A stretch of DNA of 64,000 nt. It comes from an uncultured Clostridia bacterium (lineage in GTDB: Bacteria; Bacillota; Clostridia; Oscillospirales; Oscillospiraceae). Both the position numbers and the translations under genes were made by a program. Under the pieces are notes generated by a model. The model was given only the letters and a program-made list of their open reading frames with translations. It was not told where the DNA came from and did not search any database. Numbering within the stretch: position 1 is the stretch's first letter; each line of letters opens with the position of its first letter. Positions 17,348 through 25,340 of this stretch are shown here, piece by piece. The DNA is taken from NCBI GenBank assembly GCA_937894515.1, contig CALCRH010000223.1, positions 16,609 to 80,608 of the forward strand, written 5' to 3'.

Positions 17348-18093
17348 GAGTATGGGGAATTACCGATACCGGTCTTGTCAGAAAAGAGAATCAGGATTCC
17401 TATATGACCGATTCAGTCAAGGGTTTTCAGTTTGGTGTTGTTTGTGACGGTATGGGCGGCACAAATGGCGGCCAGGTAGCCAGCCAGATCGCCGTGGAAT
17501 ACTTCCATCGTGAGGTGGAAAATGTACTTCGAAGCGATATGACATCGGAGCAGATTGCCCAGGCAATGACCTATGCGGCTTCGCTGGCACATGCGGCCAT
17601 TCGGAAAACCGCTCAGGAAAATGCAGAATATGAAAAAATGGGAACCACACTGGTTGGTACCGTCTGCAACCCCGATATGGCGGTGATCTGCAATATCGGC
17701 GACAGCCGGGCGTATCATATCACGCAGCGGGGGATCGAACAGATTACCAGAGACCACAGCGTGGTGGAAAACATGATTGAAAACGGAGAGATTACTCAGG
17801 CACAGGCCAAATATCACCCAAACCGCAATCTGATTACCAGAGCTTTGGGTCCGGACATGGAGGCCAAAGCAGATACGTTTACCCTGCATTGGAAGCCCGG
17901 CGATTTTATTTTGCTTTGTACAGATGGTCTGGTAAATACGGTATCCGATCAGGAGATTCTGTTTGAGGTGATACATACCACTGAACTGGACCGCTGTCTG
18001 GAGAGAATGATGGCTGTGTCAAAGAGTCACGGCGCACCGGATAATGTAACAGCGGTGCTGATTGAGAATACCAACGGAAAGGAGATGGCATAA
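17344..18093 (+). CDS. prpC: PPM-type Ser/Thr protein phosphatase (PrpC/Stp)
   Basis: A 249-residue metal-dependent phosphatase that reverses PrkC phosphorylation. Metal-binding motifs are visible in order: TGLVRKENQDS (about residue 9), CDGMGGTNGG (about residue 36), GDSRAY (about residue 119), CTDGLVN (about residue 192) and PDNVTAVLI at the end. It overlaps rlmN by four bases and prkC by one base, so kinase and phosphatase are made together, as in most Firmicutes. Confidence 0.96.
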   Translation: MRVWGITDTGLVRKENQDSYMTDSVKGFQFGVVCDGMGGTNGGQVASQIAVEYFHREVENVLRSDMTSEQIAQAMTYAASLAHAAIRKTAQENAEYEKMGTTLVGTVCNPDMAVICNIGDSRAYHITQRGIEQITRDHSVVENMIENGEITQAQAKYHPNRNLITRALGPDMEAKADTFTLHWKPGDFILLCTDGLVNTVSDQEILFEVIHTTELDRCLERMMAVSKSHGAPDNVTAVLIENTNGKEMA

Positions 18094-20015
18094 TGCAGCA
18101 ACATATCGGAGATATGCTGGACAATCGCTATGAGTTGTTAGAGCTGATCGGTACAGGCGGTATGTCAAACGTATTTAAGGCGAAATGCCATCGGCTGAAC
18201 CGTCTGGTCGCCATCAAGATTTTGAAAAGCGAACTGGCTGAAGATGTGGAATTCCGCCGCAGGTTCCGGGATGAGTCTCTGGCTGTTGCGGCGTTGAGCC
18301 ATGCAAACATCGTTTCCGTGTATGACGTGTCCAGCAGCGGCGGCGTGGAATATATCGTCATGGAACTAATCGATGGGATTACCCTCAAGCAGTATATGGA
18401 ACGGCGGGGGCAGATGGACTGGCGCGAAGCCCTGCACTTCATAACCCAGATCATGTACGGCCTGAGCCATGCTCACAGCCGCGGCATTATCCACAGGGAT
18501 ATCAAACCCCAGAATATTATGGTACTTCGTGATGGCAGTGTGAAAGTGGCCGATTTTGGCATCGCCTGTCTTGCGAACACTACAAATACGCTGACACAGG
18601 AAGCACTGGGCAGCGTACACTATATTTCACCGGAGCAGGCTCGCGGTGAACGTACGGATGCCCGCAGCGATGTGTACAGTGCCGGCGTTGTTCTGTATGA
18701 AATGCTGACAGGCCGCCTGCCCTTTGAGGGCGACAGCGCCGTTTCCGTTGCGATCCAGCATCTATCCGGTATACCGCTTAATCCCAGAGAGATCAATCCG
18801 GAGATTCCCGAGGCGCTGGAGCTGATCTGCATGAAGGCGATGAATTCGGATCTGAAGAAGCGCTATGCCTCAGCAAATGCGATGATTGAAGATCTGGAAG
18901 CTTTCCGGAAAAATCCATCAGTCAATTTGGACTATATTCGCCGGGATATGGCGGTCAGCATTGATGATGAGCCTACGGTACCGATGGGTGAGGTGACCAG
19001 CGCTGTTCGGCAGCAGGAGAAGCAGCAAAGAATAGAGGCGGAGGCACGTCAGTACAATCAGAAGAAAAAGAAGCGGCATAAAATGATTCTCGTCAGCGGT
19101 ATTATTGCTGCTGTGGCGCTGATCGTGGTCCTGTTTTCCCTGATCCTGCGCAGCTTCAGCGGAAACCACGGTGACGGCACCTATGAGGTGCCGAATATCC
19201 TGGGTTATACGCTGGAGCAGGCACAGTCGCTGGAAAGCATCCAGGATGTTTTCGAGATTAAAGTGATCGGCACCAAGACAGACAGTAACTATCAGGCGGG
19301 ACAGATCGTTTCCCAGGATCCCGGCGAGGGAACCATTCGCAAGAGCAACCTGGTGATTCAGGTTTACCTGTGTGCAGAAGAAGAGGACATCCTCATGCCG
19401 GATCTTACCGGAAAGGATTACCAGCATGCAAAGATCCAACTGCAGGGAATGAATCTGCAGCTGGAGATCGAAAAGGAAGAGGACTTTTCCAACGAAATTG
19501 CAGCCGGTGAGATCATGATGACGTTTCCGGAGACGGGAATGACGCTGCGGAAGGGTGATACGGTAACCCTGGTCATCAGCAAAGGCCCGGCAACTGTAAC
19601 TGTAATTTCCTTTACAGGTATGGATTTAGACAGCGCCATTCAAGCAGCCACAGAACTGGGCCTTGTGGTAGGAGATATTCATTATGAGCGCAGTTTCCGA
19701 CCGTCCGGACAGGTGATCAAGCAGAGTATTTCCATGAATTCGGAAGTGCCCGGCGGCACGGAAATCGCCTTTACAGTCAGTGGAAGCTCTTCTACCAGGT
19801 TGGTATATTTCTCCCTTCCTGAGGAGCTGGATGGTGAGGCGTCTGTGATGGCAGAGGTGTATCTGGACGGTATGCTGGTTGATACAAAGATTCTGAACAC
19901 ACCCAGTGCTTCAACACAAATCCCGTTCTCCTTTGATGCACCTTCCGGCGAAAACCACGTGGTCTTTGTTCTATTTGACGGGATAAAGACAGAGGAGCAG
20001 AGTATTCAGTTTTAA
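18093..20015 (+). CDS. prkC: PASTA-domain Ser/Thr protein kinase PrkC
   Basis: A membrane kinase that senses muropeptide or lipid II ligands and controls cell-wall synthesis, growth and spore germination. The 640 residues comprise a kinase domain (10-270) with GTGGMSNVF glycine loop, VAIK lysine 42, HRDIKPQN and DFG. A basic juxtamembrane segment, one membrane helix (about 330-352) and three PASTA repeats (about 363-430, 431-502, 503-570) follow, then an extra C-terminal extracellular beta-rich domain of about 70 residues. Three PASTA repeats is usual. The domain after them is common in clostridial homologues but uncharacterised. It overlaps prpC and rsgA by one base each. Confidence 0.96.
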   Translation: MQQHIGDMLDNRYELLELIGTGGMSNVFKAKCHRLNRLVAIKILKSELAEDVEFRRRFRDESLAVAALSHANIVSVYDVSSSGGVEYIVMELIDGITLKQYMERRGQMDWREALHFITQIMYGLSHAHSRGIIHRDIKPQNIMVLRDGSVKVADFGIACLANTTNTLTQEALGSVHYISPEQARGERTDARSDVYSAGVVLYEMLTGRLPFEGDSAVSVAIQHLSGIPLNPREINPEIPEALELICMKAMNSDLKKRYASANAMIEDLEAFRKNPSVNLDYIRRDMAVSIDDEPTVPMGEVTSAVRQQEKQQRIEAEARQYNQKKKKRHKMILVSGIIAAVALIVVLFSLILRSFSGNHGDGTYEVPNILGYTLEQAQSLESIQDVFEIKVIGTKTDSNYQAGQIVSQDPGEGTIRKSNLVIQVYLCAEEEDILMPDLTGKDYQHAKIQLQGMNLQLEIEKEEDFSNEIAAGEIMMTFPETGMTLRKGDTVTLVISKGPATVTVISFTGMDLDSAIQAATELGLVVGDIHYERSFRPSGQVIKQSISMNSEVPGGTEIAFTVSGSSSTRLVYFSLPEELDGEASVMAEVYLDGMLVDTKILNTPSASTQIPFSFDAPSGENHVVFVLFDGIKTEEQSIQF

Positions 20016-20893
20016 TGAGCAGAGGCAGAGTTGAAAAAGCCCTCAGCGGCTTTTACTATGTGAATATCGGAGGAGAGGTGCTTCAATGCCGGGCCCGTGG
20101 CAAGTTCCGCAAGGAGGGGGTCAGCCCCTTGGTGGGCGATTGGGTCCAGGTGCGGGAACTGGGCAACGGCGAGGGATTTTTGGAGTGCATTGAACCGCGG
20201 CGCAATGTCTTTTTGCGGCCTGCATCTGCCAATATCGACCAGCTTGTTATTATCGCCTCCGCTGCCATTCCGGTAACCGATCCGTTTCTGATCGATCGGA
20301 TTGCCGCTATTGCGGCGCTGAAAGGTACCGAAGTATTACTTGTACTGAACAAGTGTGATTTGGACAGAGCGGAGGATCTGTATGAGATATACGGCAATTC
20401 GGCGATACGGGTACTCCGTGCCAGCGCTGTGACCGGCGAGGGAATGCCGGAGCTGCGGCAGGCAATTGCCGGGAAACTGAATGTGTTTACCGGCAACTCC
20501 GGCGTGGGAAAATCCAGTATTCTCAATGCCTTGGCCCCACAGTTCCAACTGCCGGTTGGCGAGGTGAGCAAAGCCCTTGGCCGCGGCCGCCATACCACCC
20601 GACACACGGAGATGTTTTTGCTGGGTGAGGAGACATGGGTCATCGATACGCCGGGCTTTTCCTCCTTTGATACCCAGGAGATGGACTGGGAGCTGAAAAC
20701 CCATCTGCCGGAGACATTTTTAGAATTTGTGCCCTATCTGGGTGCGTGCCGCTTTGTGGGGTGCAATCATGTGAAGGAAAAGGGCTGCGCTGTTTTACAG
20801 GCGGTGAAGGACGGCAAAATTCCCGTGAGCCGGCATCGCAGCTATGCGCGGCTGTATGAGGAACTGAAAGAACTGAAAGAGTGGGAGAAATAA
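20015..20893 (+). CDS. rsgA: Ribosome small subunit-dependent GTPase A (RsgA/CpgA)
   Basis: A circularly permuted GTPase that checks late 30S maturation and, as CpgA in Bacillus, is a PrkC substrate. The 292-residue protein has an N-terminal OB fold, G4 NKCD first (about residue 110), then G1 GNSGVGKSS (about residue 161) and G3 DTPG (about residue 211), and a zinc-binding tail CRFVGCNHVKEKGC. The ATG overlaps the prkC stop by one base. In Bacillus rpe and thiN follow; here they are absent and small genes follow instead. Confidence 0.96.
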   Translation: MSRGRVEKALSGFYYVNIGGEVLQCRARGKFRKEGVSPLVGDWVQVRELGNGEGFLECIEPRRNVFLRPASANIDQLVIIASAAIPVTDPFLIDRIAAIAALKGTEVLLVLNKCDLDRAEDLYEIYGNSAIRVLRASAVTGEGMPELRQAIAGKLNVFTGNSGVGKSSILNALAPQFQLPVGEVSKALGRGRHTTRHTEMFLLGEETWVIDTPGFSSFDTQEMDWELKTHLPETFLEFVPYLGACRFVGCNHVKEKGCAVLQAVKDGKIPVSRHRSYARLYEELKELKEWEK

Positions 20894-20954
20894 ACGTGTG
20901 TTGGCTGCTGCCGGATGTTGAAGCCAAAGCAAAAGATGACGGAGGAATGCGGTC

Positions 20955-21206
20955 ATGGAAAGCGAAACAATGGGAACTGTTATATCGGTCAAGAGGCAAT
21001 GGTGGCTGAAGGTGAACACGAAAGCATTCAGAACAGGGCCTTTAGACGGTGCATCTTTCCCGCATATCGTAAAGATCCAATATGTCGTCGATGGGAAAGA
21101 GTATTTGTTGAAAAAGTGGTATGGAGCGAGTGAATTACCGCCCTTAGAGGGATCGGCAATCAAAGTCTTCTATCAAGAAGAAGCTCCATCAAGAGCAAGA
21201 CTATAG
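20955..21206 (+). CDS. Conserved hypothetical small protein (83 aa)
   Basis: The product contains MGTVISVKRQWWLKVNTK and PHIVKIQYVVDGKEY, with a basic, beta-rich character and no signal peptide or membrane helix. I recall short clostridial proteins of this type (some mislabelled as sugar transporter components), but no function is known to me. GGAGG lies nine bases before the ATG. It sits 61 bases after rsgA with no terminator between, so it may be the last gene of the long operon; a 12-bp hairpin follows it. Confidence 0.6.
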   Translation: MESETMGTVISVKRQWWLKVNTKAFRTGPLDGASFPHIVKIQYVVDGKEYLLKKWYGASELPPLEGSAIKVFYQEEAPSRARL

Positions 21207-21219
21207 GTTGAAGAGAAAG

Positions 21220-21249
21220 GTCACCCGCTGAATTCTTTCAGCGGGTGAC
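21220..21249 (+). terminator. Hairpin ending the yicC-rsgA-83aa transcript
   Basis: A perfect 12-bp stem (GTCACCCGCTGA/TCAGCGGGTGAC) with a six-base loop. The downstream stretch TTGTCTATATA is only moderately T-rich, so termination may be partial. Confidence 0.65.
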
Positions 21250-21335
21250 TTGTCTATATAGTCCGTATGTCACAGTCCTGCTTTGCACCATCCTTTTCTT
21301 TCCTCATAAGATGGAGTGGGAAGGAGGGAAAGCGT

Positions 21336-21488
21336 ATGCGGGGAAACTGCTGCCTTGGTGTCTGCGCCATCGGCCTGGGCGCCGGAATTCTGATTGCTGC
21401 CATTTTTCCGGTGGGCTTTTTGATGTTTCTGGTCTCCTTCCTCTTGATTGCCTGTGGCATAGCCTGTTTGCGTGATAGGAGGTATTAA
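21336..21488 (+). CDS. Small membrane protein (50 aa), function unknown
   Basis: ATG 21336 is preceded by a strong AAGGAGGG (21321-21328) and gives a 50-residue peptide. The N-terminus is MRGNCCLGVCAIGLGAG, followed by a hydrophobic stretch that could span the membrane twice, and a short basic tail (CLRDRRY). It ends one base before the SpoVM-like ATG, so both are probably on one transcript. A role in the spore envelope is suggested only by that position. Confidence 0.6.
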   Translation: MRGNCCLGVCAIGLGAGILIAAIFPVGFLMFLVSFLLIACGIACLRDRRY

Positions 21489-21489
21489 A

Positions 21490-21564
21490 ATGCGTATCCT
21501 GGTTTGGAAAGCACCGAAAATTTTACATGGTTTACTCAGACGCTTGTTTAGCGTTGGAGCATAA
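21490..21564 (+). CDS. spoVM: Stage V sporulation protein SpoVM (24 aa)
   Basis: A 24-codon gene with a perfect TAGGAGGT site six bases upstream. Against the 26-residue Bacillus SpoVM from memory, identical positions are Met1, Lys7, Pro9, Lys10, Leu12, Gly14 and Arg17, in the same register (KxPKxLxG, then R). SpoVM is an amphipathic helix that recognises the convex forespore membrane and anchors the SpoIVA ATPase; Pro9 is known to matter for this. Context agrees: in Bacillus spoVM lies shortly after prpC-prkC-cpgA, and here it lies between rsgA and sipL. The gene is short enough to be missed by automated calling. Confidence 0.85.
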   Translation: MRILVWKAPKILHGLLRRLFSVGA

Positions 21565-21587
21565 GGAGAAGAGCTGTCTCATATACT
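21560..21587 (+). promoter_or_regulatory. Sigma-E-like promoter for sipL
   Basis: GCATAAG (CATA at 21560-21563) and CATATACT (21580-21587) match the sigma-E pattern of an ATA -35 and a CATA-type -10. The same -10 with the same 16-base gap after CATA precedes spoIIIAA. The -35 overlaps the spoVM stop codon. Confidence 0.5.
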
Positions 21588-21622
21588 GTGAGTAACTTCG
21601 CAGAAAAGAGAGGGCTTTTTTC

Positions 21623-23104
21623 ATGGAATTGGGCTTACAATTTGAAGAAATCACAGCTTATGAGACGGTGGAGACCCAGGCAATTACCCACGAGGAAACA
21701 ATGGAAACGGCGATTCCCGAATACTGCCCGGATATCAGCCGCATCGTGGACACCGCCGGGCAACTGTGCATTCGGGAGAAATCCCTGTCAGATGACCATT
21801 ATACGGTTAGCGGTGTGGTCAAGGTGACGGTACTCTATACCTCGGAAGAGGTGGCGGGGCTGAAGAGCCTGCAGTTATCTGTACCATTTTCCTGCCGCAT
21901 GGAAGATCGGAGCATTAAGGCCTGTAAAATGATATGCGTAAAGGGCAGGCTCCTGATGCTGGAAGCGAGAGCCATCACTTCCCGGCGACTCTATCTCCGG
22001 GTATTGCCGGAAATCAGCGGCGTAGGTTTTCGAGCGGTACAGCGGAAGCTGTGCAGCGGTACAGAGGAGGAGAACAGCATTCGGCTCCGGCGGGAGAAGG
22101 TGACCATGCCGTTGCTGACCGGCGCTGCCGAAGAAGAGTTTACCTATACCGGCGAGGTCATGCTGGAGGGGACAATGCCGGAGGAATTGTTCTTCTACCG
22201 GGTCTGTCCGAGAGTAATCAGTACACAACGGGTTGGAAACAAACTGATGGTAAAAGGCGAGCTTTGGCTGTGCGCCATGTACCGAACGGTGGAAAGCTTG
22301 CTGGAGCGCTATGAGACCAATTTAGCGTTTTCTCAAATTGTAGAAGCCGGCGACTTGCCGGAGAGTGCTCGCCATGTAGTGATCCCCATGCTCTGCGAGT
22401 CCGATGCACGGCTTTTACGGACAGAAGAGGGGGGCGGTTTTGGCGTAACAGCCCGCATTGCGCTGTGTATGCGTACTTATGAAGACTATGCTTCAGACTG
22501 TGTGGCAGATTTGTACAGCACGAGTTATGATGTCATTCCGGAACAGCAGGGCATACCCTTCCCGACGGCATATCCACCGGCAGAGATTCAGCAGGAAGTG
22601 GTGTTACAGCCGGAGATACTGGGAGAACGAGCCTTTATTACCAATATGGAATGTACACAGGTGATTCCCGTCACAGAGGAAAATCGACAGCTCCTGCGTA
22701 CTAGTGTGAATGTACATCTCCTGTATTTGGACGATAGCGGTGCGCCGTCAACCCTTGAAACATCACAAGAAGTCAGTTTATCCGTGGATTCTGCACCGAC
22801 AACTGTCCATGCTTATTGCGGCATGGAGAGCCTGCAATGCGGAACTGCGTGTCAAATTCGCATACCGATCCTGTTCCGCCTGGAAGAAATGCATCAGGAG
22901 ACGATACCGGTAATCACATCAATCAGACTGGAAGAGTTTTCTGCACCAAGGAAGAAGCCCAGTCTGGTGTTGCGGCGTCTCCAGCCGGAGGAAACCCTTT
23001 GGGATGTGGCAAAGCAGTACCATACGGATGAAGATGCCATTCGTCAAGCAAATGCACAGGACAATGGAGAACACAGAATGTTGCTGATTCCCTGTATTCG
23101 ATAA
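21623..23104 (+). CDS. sipL: SPOCS (DUF3794) and LysM protein, SipL-like spore coat morphogenetic protein
   Basis: The 493-residue protein has tandem DUF3794/SPOCS-type regions (ITHEETMETAIPEYCPDISRI near residue 22 and related blocks at about 150-260 and 300-420). A C-terminal LysM domain follows (about residues 450-493, with EETLWDVAKQYHTDEDAIRQAN). This is the architecture of Clostridioides difficile SipL, which binds SpoIVA through its LysM domain and is needed to encase the forespore. Its gene directly follows the spoVM candidate, the other SpoIVA anchor. The ribosome-binding site (GAGAGGG) is moderate. A sigma-E-like promoter lies upstream, as expected for a mother-cell coat gene. Confidence 0.85.
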   Translation: MELGLQFEEITAYETVETQAITHEETMETAIPEYCPDISRIVDTAGQLCIREKSLSDDHYTVSGVVKVTVLYTSEEVAGLKSLQLSVPFSCRMEDRSIKACKMICVKGRLLMLEARAITSRRLYLRVLPEISGVGFRAVQRKLCSGTEEENSIRLRREKVTMPLLTGAAEEEFTYTGEVMLEGTMPEELFFYRVCPRVISTQRVGNKLMVKGELWLCAMYRTVESLLERYETNLAFSQIVEAGDLPESARHVVIPMLCESDARLLRTEEGGGFGVTARIALCMRTYEDYASDCVADLYSTSYDVIPEQQGIPFPTAYPPAEIQQEVVLQPEILGERAFITNMECTQVIPVTEENRQLLRTSVNVHLLYLDDSGAPSTLETSQEVSLSVDSAPTTVHAYCGMESLQCGTACQIRIPILFRLEEMHQETIPVITSIRLEEFSAPRKKPSLVLRRLQPEETLWDVAKQYHTDEDAIRQANAQDNGEHRMLLIPCIR

Positions 23105-23105
23105 G

Positions 23106-23139
23106 ATGGCACCCCTGTCCGGCAGGACAGGGGTGCCAT
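23106..23139 (+). terminator. Terminator hairpin after sipL
   Basis: A 15-bp perfect stem with a GGCA loop begins two bases after the sipL stop. The downstream sequence is A/T-rich but lacks a long T run. Confidence 0.75.
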
Positions 23140-23164
23140 ACATAATAATAAGGCAGGCGTATAG

Positions 23165-23193
23165 TTGACTTTTCCTGTTCCGGCATATATAAT
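23165..23193 (+). promoter_or_regulatory. Sigma-A promoter of rnpB
   Basis: TTGACT (23165-23170) and TATAAT (23188-23193) are 17 bp apart, and the RNase P RNA begins about seven bases downstream. Confidence 0.85.
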
Positions 23194-23200
23194 TACCCAT

Positions 23201-23540
23201 GCGAGTTGACCAGACAGTCGCGGGAGTAAGGCGAAAGTCTGCTCATGAGGAAAGTCCGGGCTCCACAGGGCAAGGATAACGGGTAACGCCCGCCCAGAGT
23301 GATCTGAGGAAAAGTGCAACAGAAATAGTCTGCCGGTTTACCGGTGATGGTGGAAAGGTGAGGTAAGAGCTCACCCATCGGCTGGAGACAGTCCGATGCT
23401 GTAAACTCTATCCGGAGCAACACCGCTATGGGGACACATAGGTTGGCCCGACCGTCCCCGGGGTGGCTTGAGCGTATCGGCAACGGTGCGCCTAGATAGA
23501 TGACTGTCAAATACAGAACCCGGCTTACAGATCAGCTCGC
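23201..23540 (+). ncRNA. rnpB: RNase P RNA, bacterial class A-like
   Basis: The catalytic RNA that trims 5' leaders from pre-tRNAs. Universally conserved parts are readable: GAGGAAAGTCCGGGCTCC (23248-23265), the ACAGAAATAGTCTGCC block, GGTAAGAGCTCACC, and near the 3' end ACAGAACCCGGCTTAC. The outer P1 helix pairs GCGAGTTGA (from 23201) with TCAGCTCGC (to 23540). A strong promoter and a T-rich terminator flank it. Ends are set by P1 pairing and may be off by a few bases. Confidence 0.95.
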
Positions 23541-23552
23541 AGCAATCGATAT

Positions 23553-23591
23553 GGGAACACCTGCGTAAAAGCACAGGTGTTCCCCTTTTTT
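23553..23591 (+). terminator. Terminator of rnpB
   Basis: An 11-bp stem (GGGAACACCTG/CAGGTGTTCCC) is followed by CTTTTTT. Confidence 0.9.
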
Positions 23592-23659
23592 GCGGAATTG
23601 TTGTGCAAGATACACAATTTTGATACCGTTAAATGAAAAATATTTGTAGCAGTTACATC

Positions 23660-23688
23660 TTTACATTAGCTCGATAAAGTGGTAAATT
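23660..23688 (+). promoter_or_regulatory. Promoter of the amino-acid ABC operon
   Basis: TTTACA (23660-23665) and TAAATT (23683-23688) are 17 bp apart. Between it and the ATG lies a small inverted repeat (CGGAC...GTCCG) just ahead of the AAAAGGAG site, which could affect translation. No known riboswitch motif was seen. Confidence 0.55.
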
Positions 23689-23748
23689 GATAGCGTAATA
23701 AATGAGGCGGACAAAAACAAACCGTCCGACAGAAAAGGAGAATTTATC

Positions 23749-24576
23749 ATGAAAAAGTTTTTTGCTTTGATGCTGGCACTGTTGATGGTGCTGAGCCTGG
23801 TGGCCTGCGGCAAGCAGGAACCCGTTGACACTTCGGTGAACAATGGCGAAGCCGATGCCTTTACCTTTACGATGGGTATTGACGCCGAGTATCCCCCCTT
23901 CAGCTATCTGGGCAGCGACGGTGAGTACACCGGCTTCGACGTGGAGATCTGCAAGGCCGCCTGCGATCTGCTGGGCTGGAACTTCGAGGTTTTCGGCGTG
24001 AACTGGGACGAGAAGCTGATCCAGTTAGATGCTGACGAGTGCGACTGCGTTTGGTCCGGTATGACTATTCTGGACAGCATGAAGGAAGCCGGTTACACCC
24101 TGTCCGCTCCCTACTTCTACAACGCCCAGGTGATCATGGTCAAGGAAGGCAGCGACATCAAGTCCTCCGCTGATCTGGCGGGTAAGGTAGTTGCCGTACA
24201 GCTTGGTACCTCCGGCGAGGCAATGCTGGCTGAGGACGGCGATCAGGCAGAGCTGGCCGCTTCCTTCGGTGAGCTGATGACCTGCGACAGCTTCCTGAAG
24301 TGCTTCACCGAGTTGGGCGGCGGCGCCTGCGACGCGGTGATCGTGGATAAGCCTGTGGCGGATTCCTATGCCGCTGAGAATGCCGGCTTCGTGGTTCTGG
24401 ATGAGCAGCTGGGCGCTGAGGAATACGGCATCGCTTTCCGCGGCGACGAGGATGGCAAGGGCCTGTGCAGCTTCATCGAGGACGCTGTGAAGCAACTGGT
24501 GGACAACGGCACCTATGCCGAGATCGCTGCCAAGTATCCCGAGATCGTTGACAATCTGGTGTTCCTGCAGAAATAA
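23749..24576 (+). CDS. Polar amino-acid ABC transporter substrate-binding lipoprotein
   Basis: The 275-residue protein has a lipoprotein signal peptide ending in the lipobox LVAC with the lipidated cysteine at residue 20. A family-3 periplasmic-type binding domain follows: MGIDAEYPPFSYLGSDGEYTGF near residue 45 and DVVIVDKP-like SEGMT segments further on. Such lipoproteins capture cystine, glutamine, His or similar polar amino acids at the outer face of the membrane. Codon use is strongly biased to GCC/CTG/AAG, suggesting high expression. A hairpin follows it before the permease gene, so it is probably made in excess. The ligand cannot be read from sequence. Confidence 0.92.
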   Translation: MKKFFALMLALLMVLSLVACGKQEPVDTSVNNGEADAFTFTMGIDAEYPPFSYLGSDGEYTGFDVEICKAACDLLGWNFEVFGVNWDEKLIQLDADECDCVWSGMTILDSMKEAGYTLSAPYFYNAQVIMVKEGSDIKSSADLAGKVVAVQLGTSGEAMLAEDGDQAELAASFGELMTCDSFLKCFTELGGGACDAVIVDKPVADSYAAENAGFVVLDEQLGAEEYGIAFRGDEDGKGLCSFIEDAVKQLVDNGTYAEIAAKYPEIVDNLVFLQK

Positions 24577-24613
24577 GACCCAACGATAGATTTTTGAGTG
24601 AATACGACCCTTT

Positions 24614-24639
24614 TCCGGAAGCACTTCGGTGCTTCCGGA
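24614..24639 (+). terminator. Intra-operon hairpin between binding protein and permease
   Basis: An 11-bp perfect stem (TCCGGAAGCAC/GTGCTTCCGGA) with a stable TTCG tetraloop and few Ts afterwards. It looks like an attenuating or mRNA-stabilising hairpin that raises binding-protein expression over permease and ATPase. Confidence 0.6.
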
Positions 24640-24665
24640 TTTGGTGTGTGAAATGAGGACAATAT

Positions 24666-25328
24666 ATGACACTACTCACCATGATTATGAAGATGGGAGA
24701 AGGTCTGAGCAAGACCTGTGCCATTTTCTTTCTGACCCTGCTGTTTTCTCTGCCGCTGGGCATGATCGTCGCCCTGCTGCGAATGAGCAAGAGCAAGATC
24801 ATTTCCAATGTGACCCGCTTTATTATCTCCGTTCTCCGTGGTACTCCGCTGATGTTACAGCTTCTGGCGGTGACCTACGGCCCGTACTACATCGGCCAGT
24901 CGCTGGGTATGGACATAGCCGTTGCCCGCAACAAGCTGGTTCCCGTGGTGATCGCCTTTGCCATCAACTATGCCGCCTACTTTGCAGAGATCTACCGCGG
25001 CGGTATTGAATCTATGTCGTTGGGGCAATATGAGGCAGCGGAGGTCTTGGGCTATAATAGAATCCAGACCTTTATCCATATCATTCTGCCCCAGGTCATC
25101 AAGCGTATCATGCCCAGCATCACCAATGAAGTGGTGACGCTGGTGAAGGATACCTCCATGGCATTTACCGTTTCCTATCAGGAGATGTTTACCATCGGAA
25201 AGCAGATTGCCAACTCGCAGACCAGCTTTACGCCATTTATCGTTGCCGGTGTGTTCTACTTTATCTTTAACGCCATCGTGGACTTTGTGATGGGCAGGGT
25301 AGAGAAGAGCATGGGCTATTACCAGTAA
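24666..25328 (+). CDS. Polar amino-acid ABC transporter permease
   Basis: A 220-residue membrane protein of the HisM/GlnP type. About five helices and the EAA-loop motif EAAEVLGYNRIQTFIHIILPQ (about residues 122-142, where the ATPase docks) are visible. The N-terminal VLRGTPLMLQLLAVTYG segment is typical of His/Glu/Gln/cystine permeases. There is only one permease gene in the operon, so it likely acts as a homodimer. ATG 24666 is preceded by a weak GAGGA site. Confidence 0.93.
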   Translation: MTLLTMIMKMGEGLSKTCAIFFLTLLFSLPLGMIVALLRMSKSKIISNVTRFIISVLRGTPLMLQLLAVTYGPYYIGQSLGMDIAVARNKLVPVVIAFAINYAAYFAEIYRGGIESMSLGQYEAAEVLGYNRIQTFIHIILPQVIKRIMPSITNEVVTLVKDTSMAFTVSYQEMFTIGKQIANSQTSFTPFIVAGVFYFIFNAIVDFVMGRVEKSMGYYQ

Positions 25329-25340
25329 GGAGGTGTCAGG

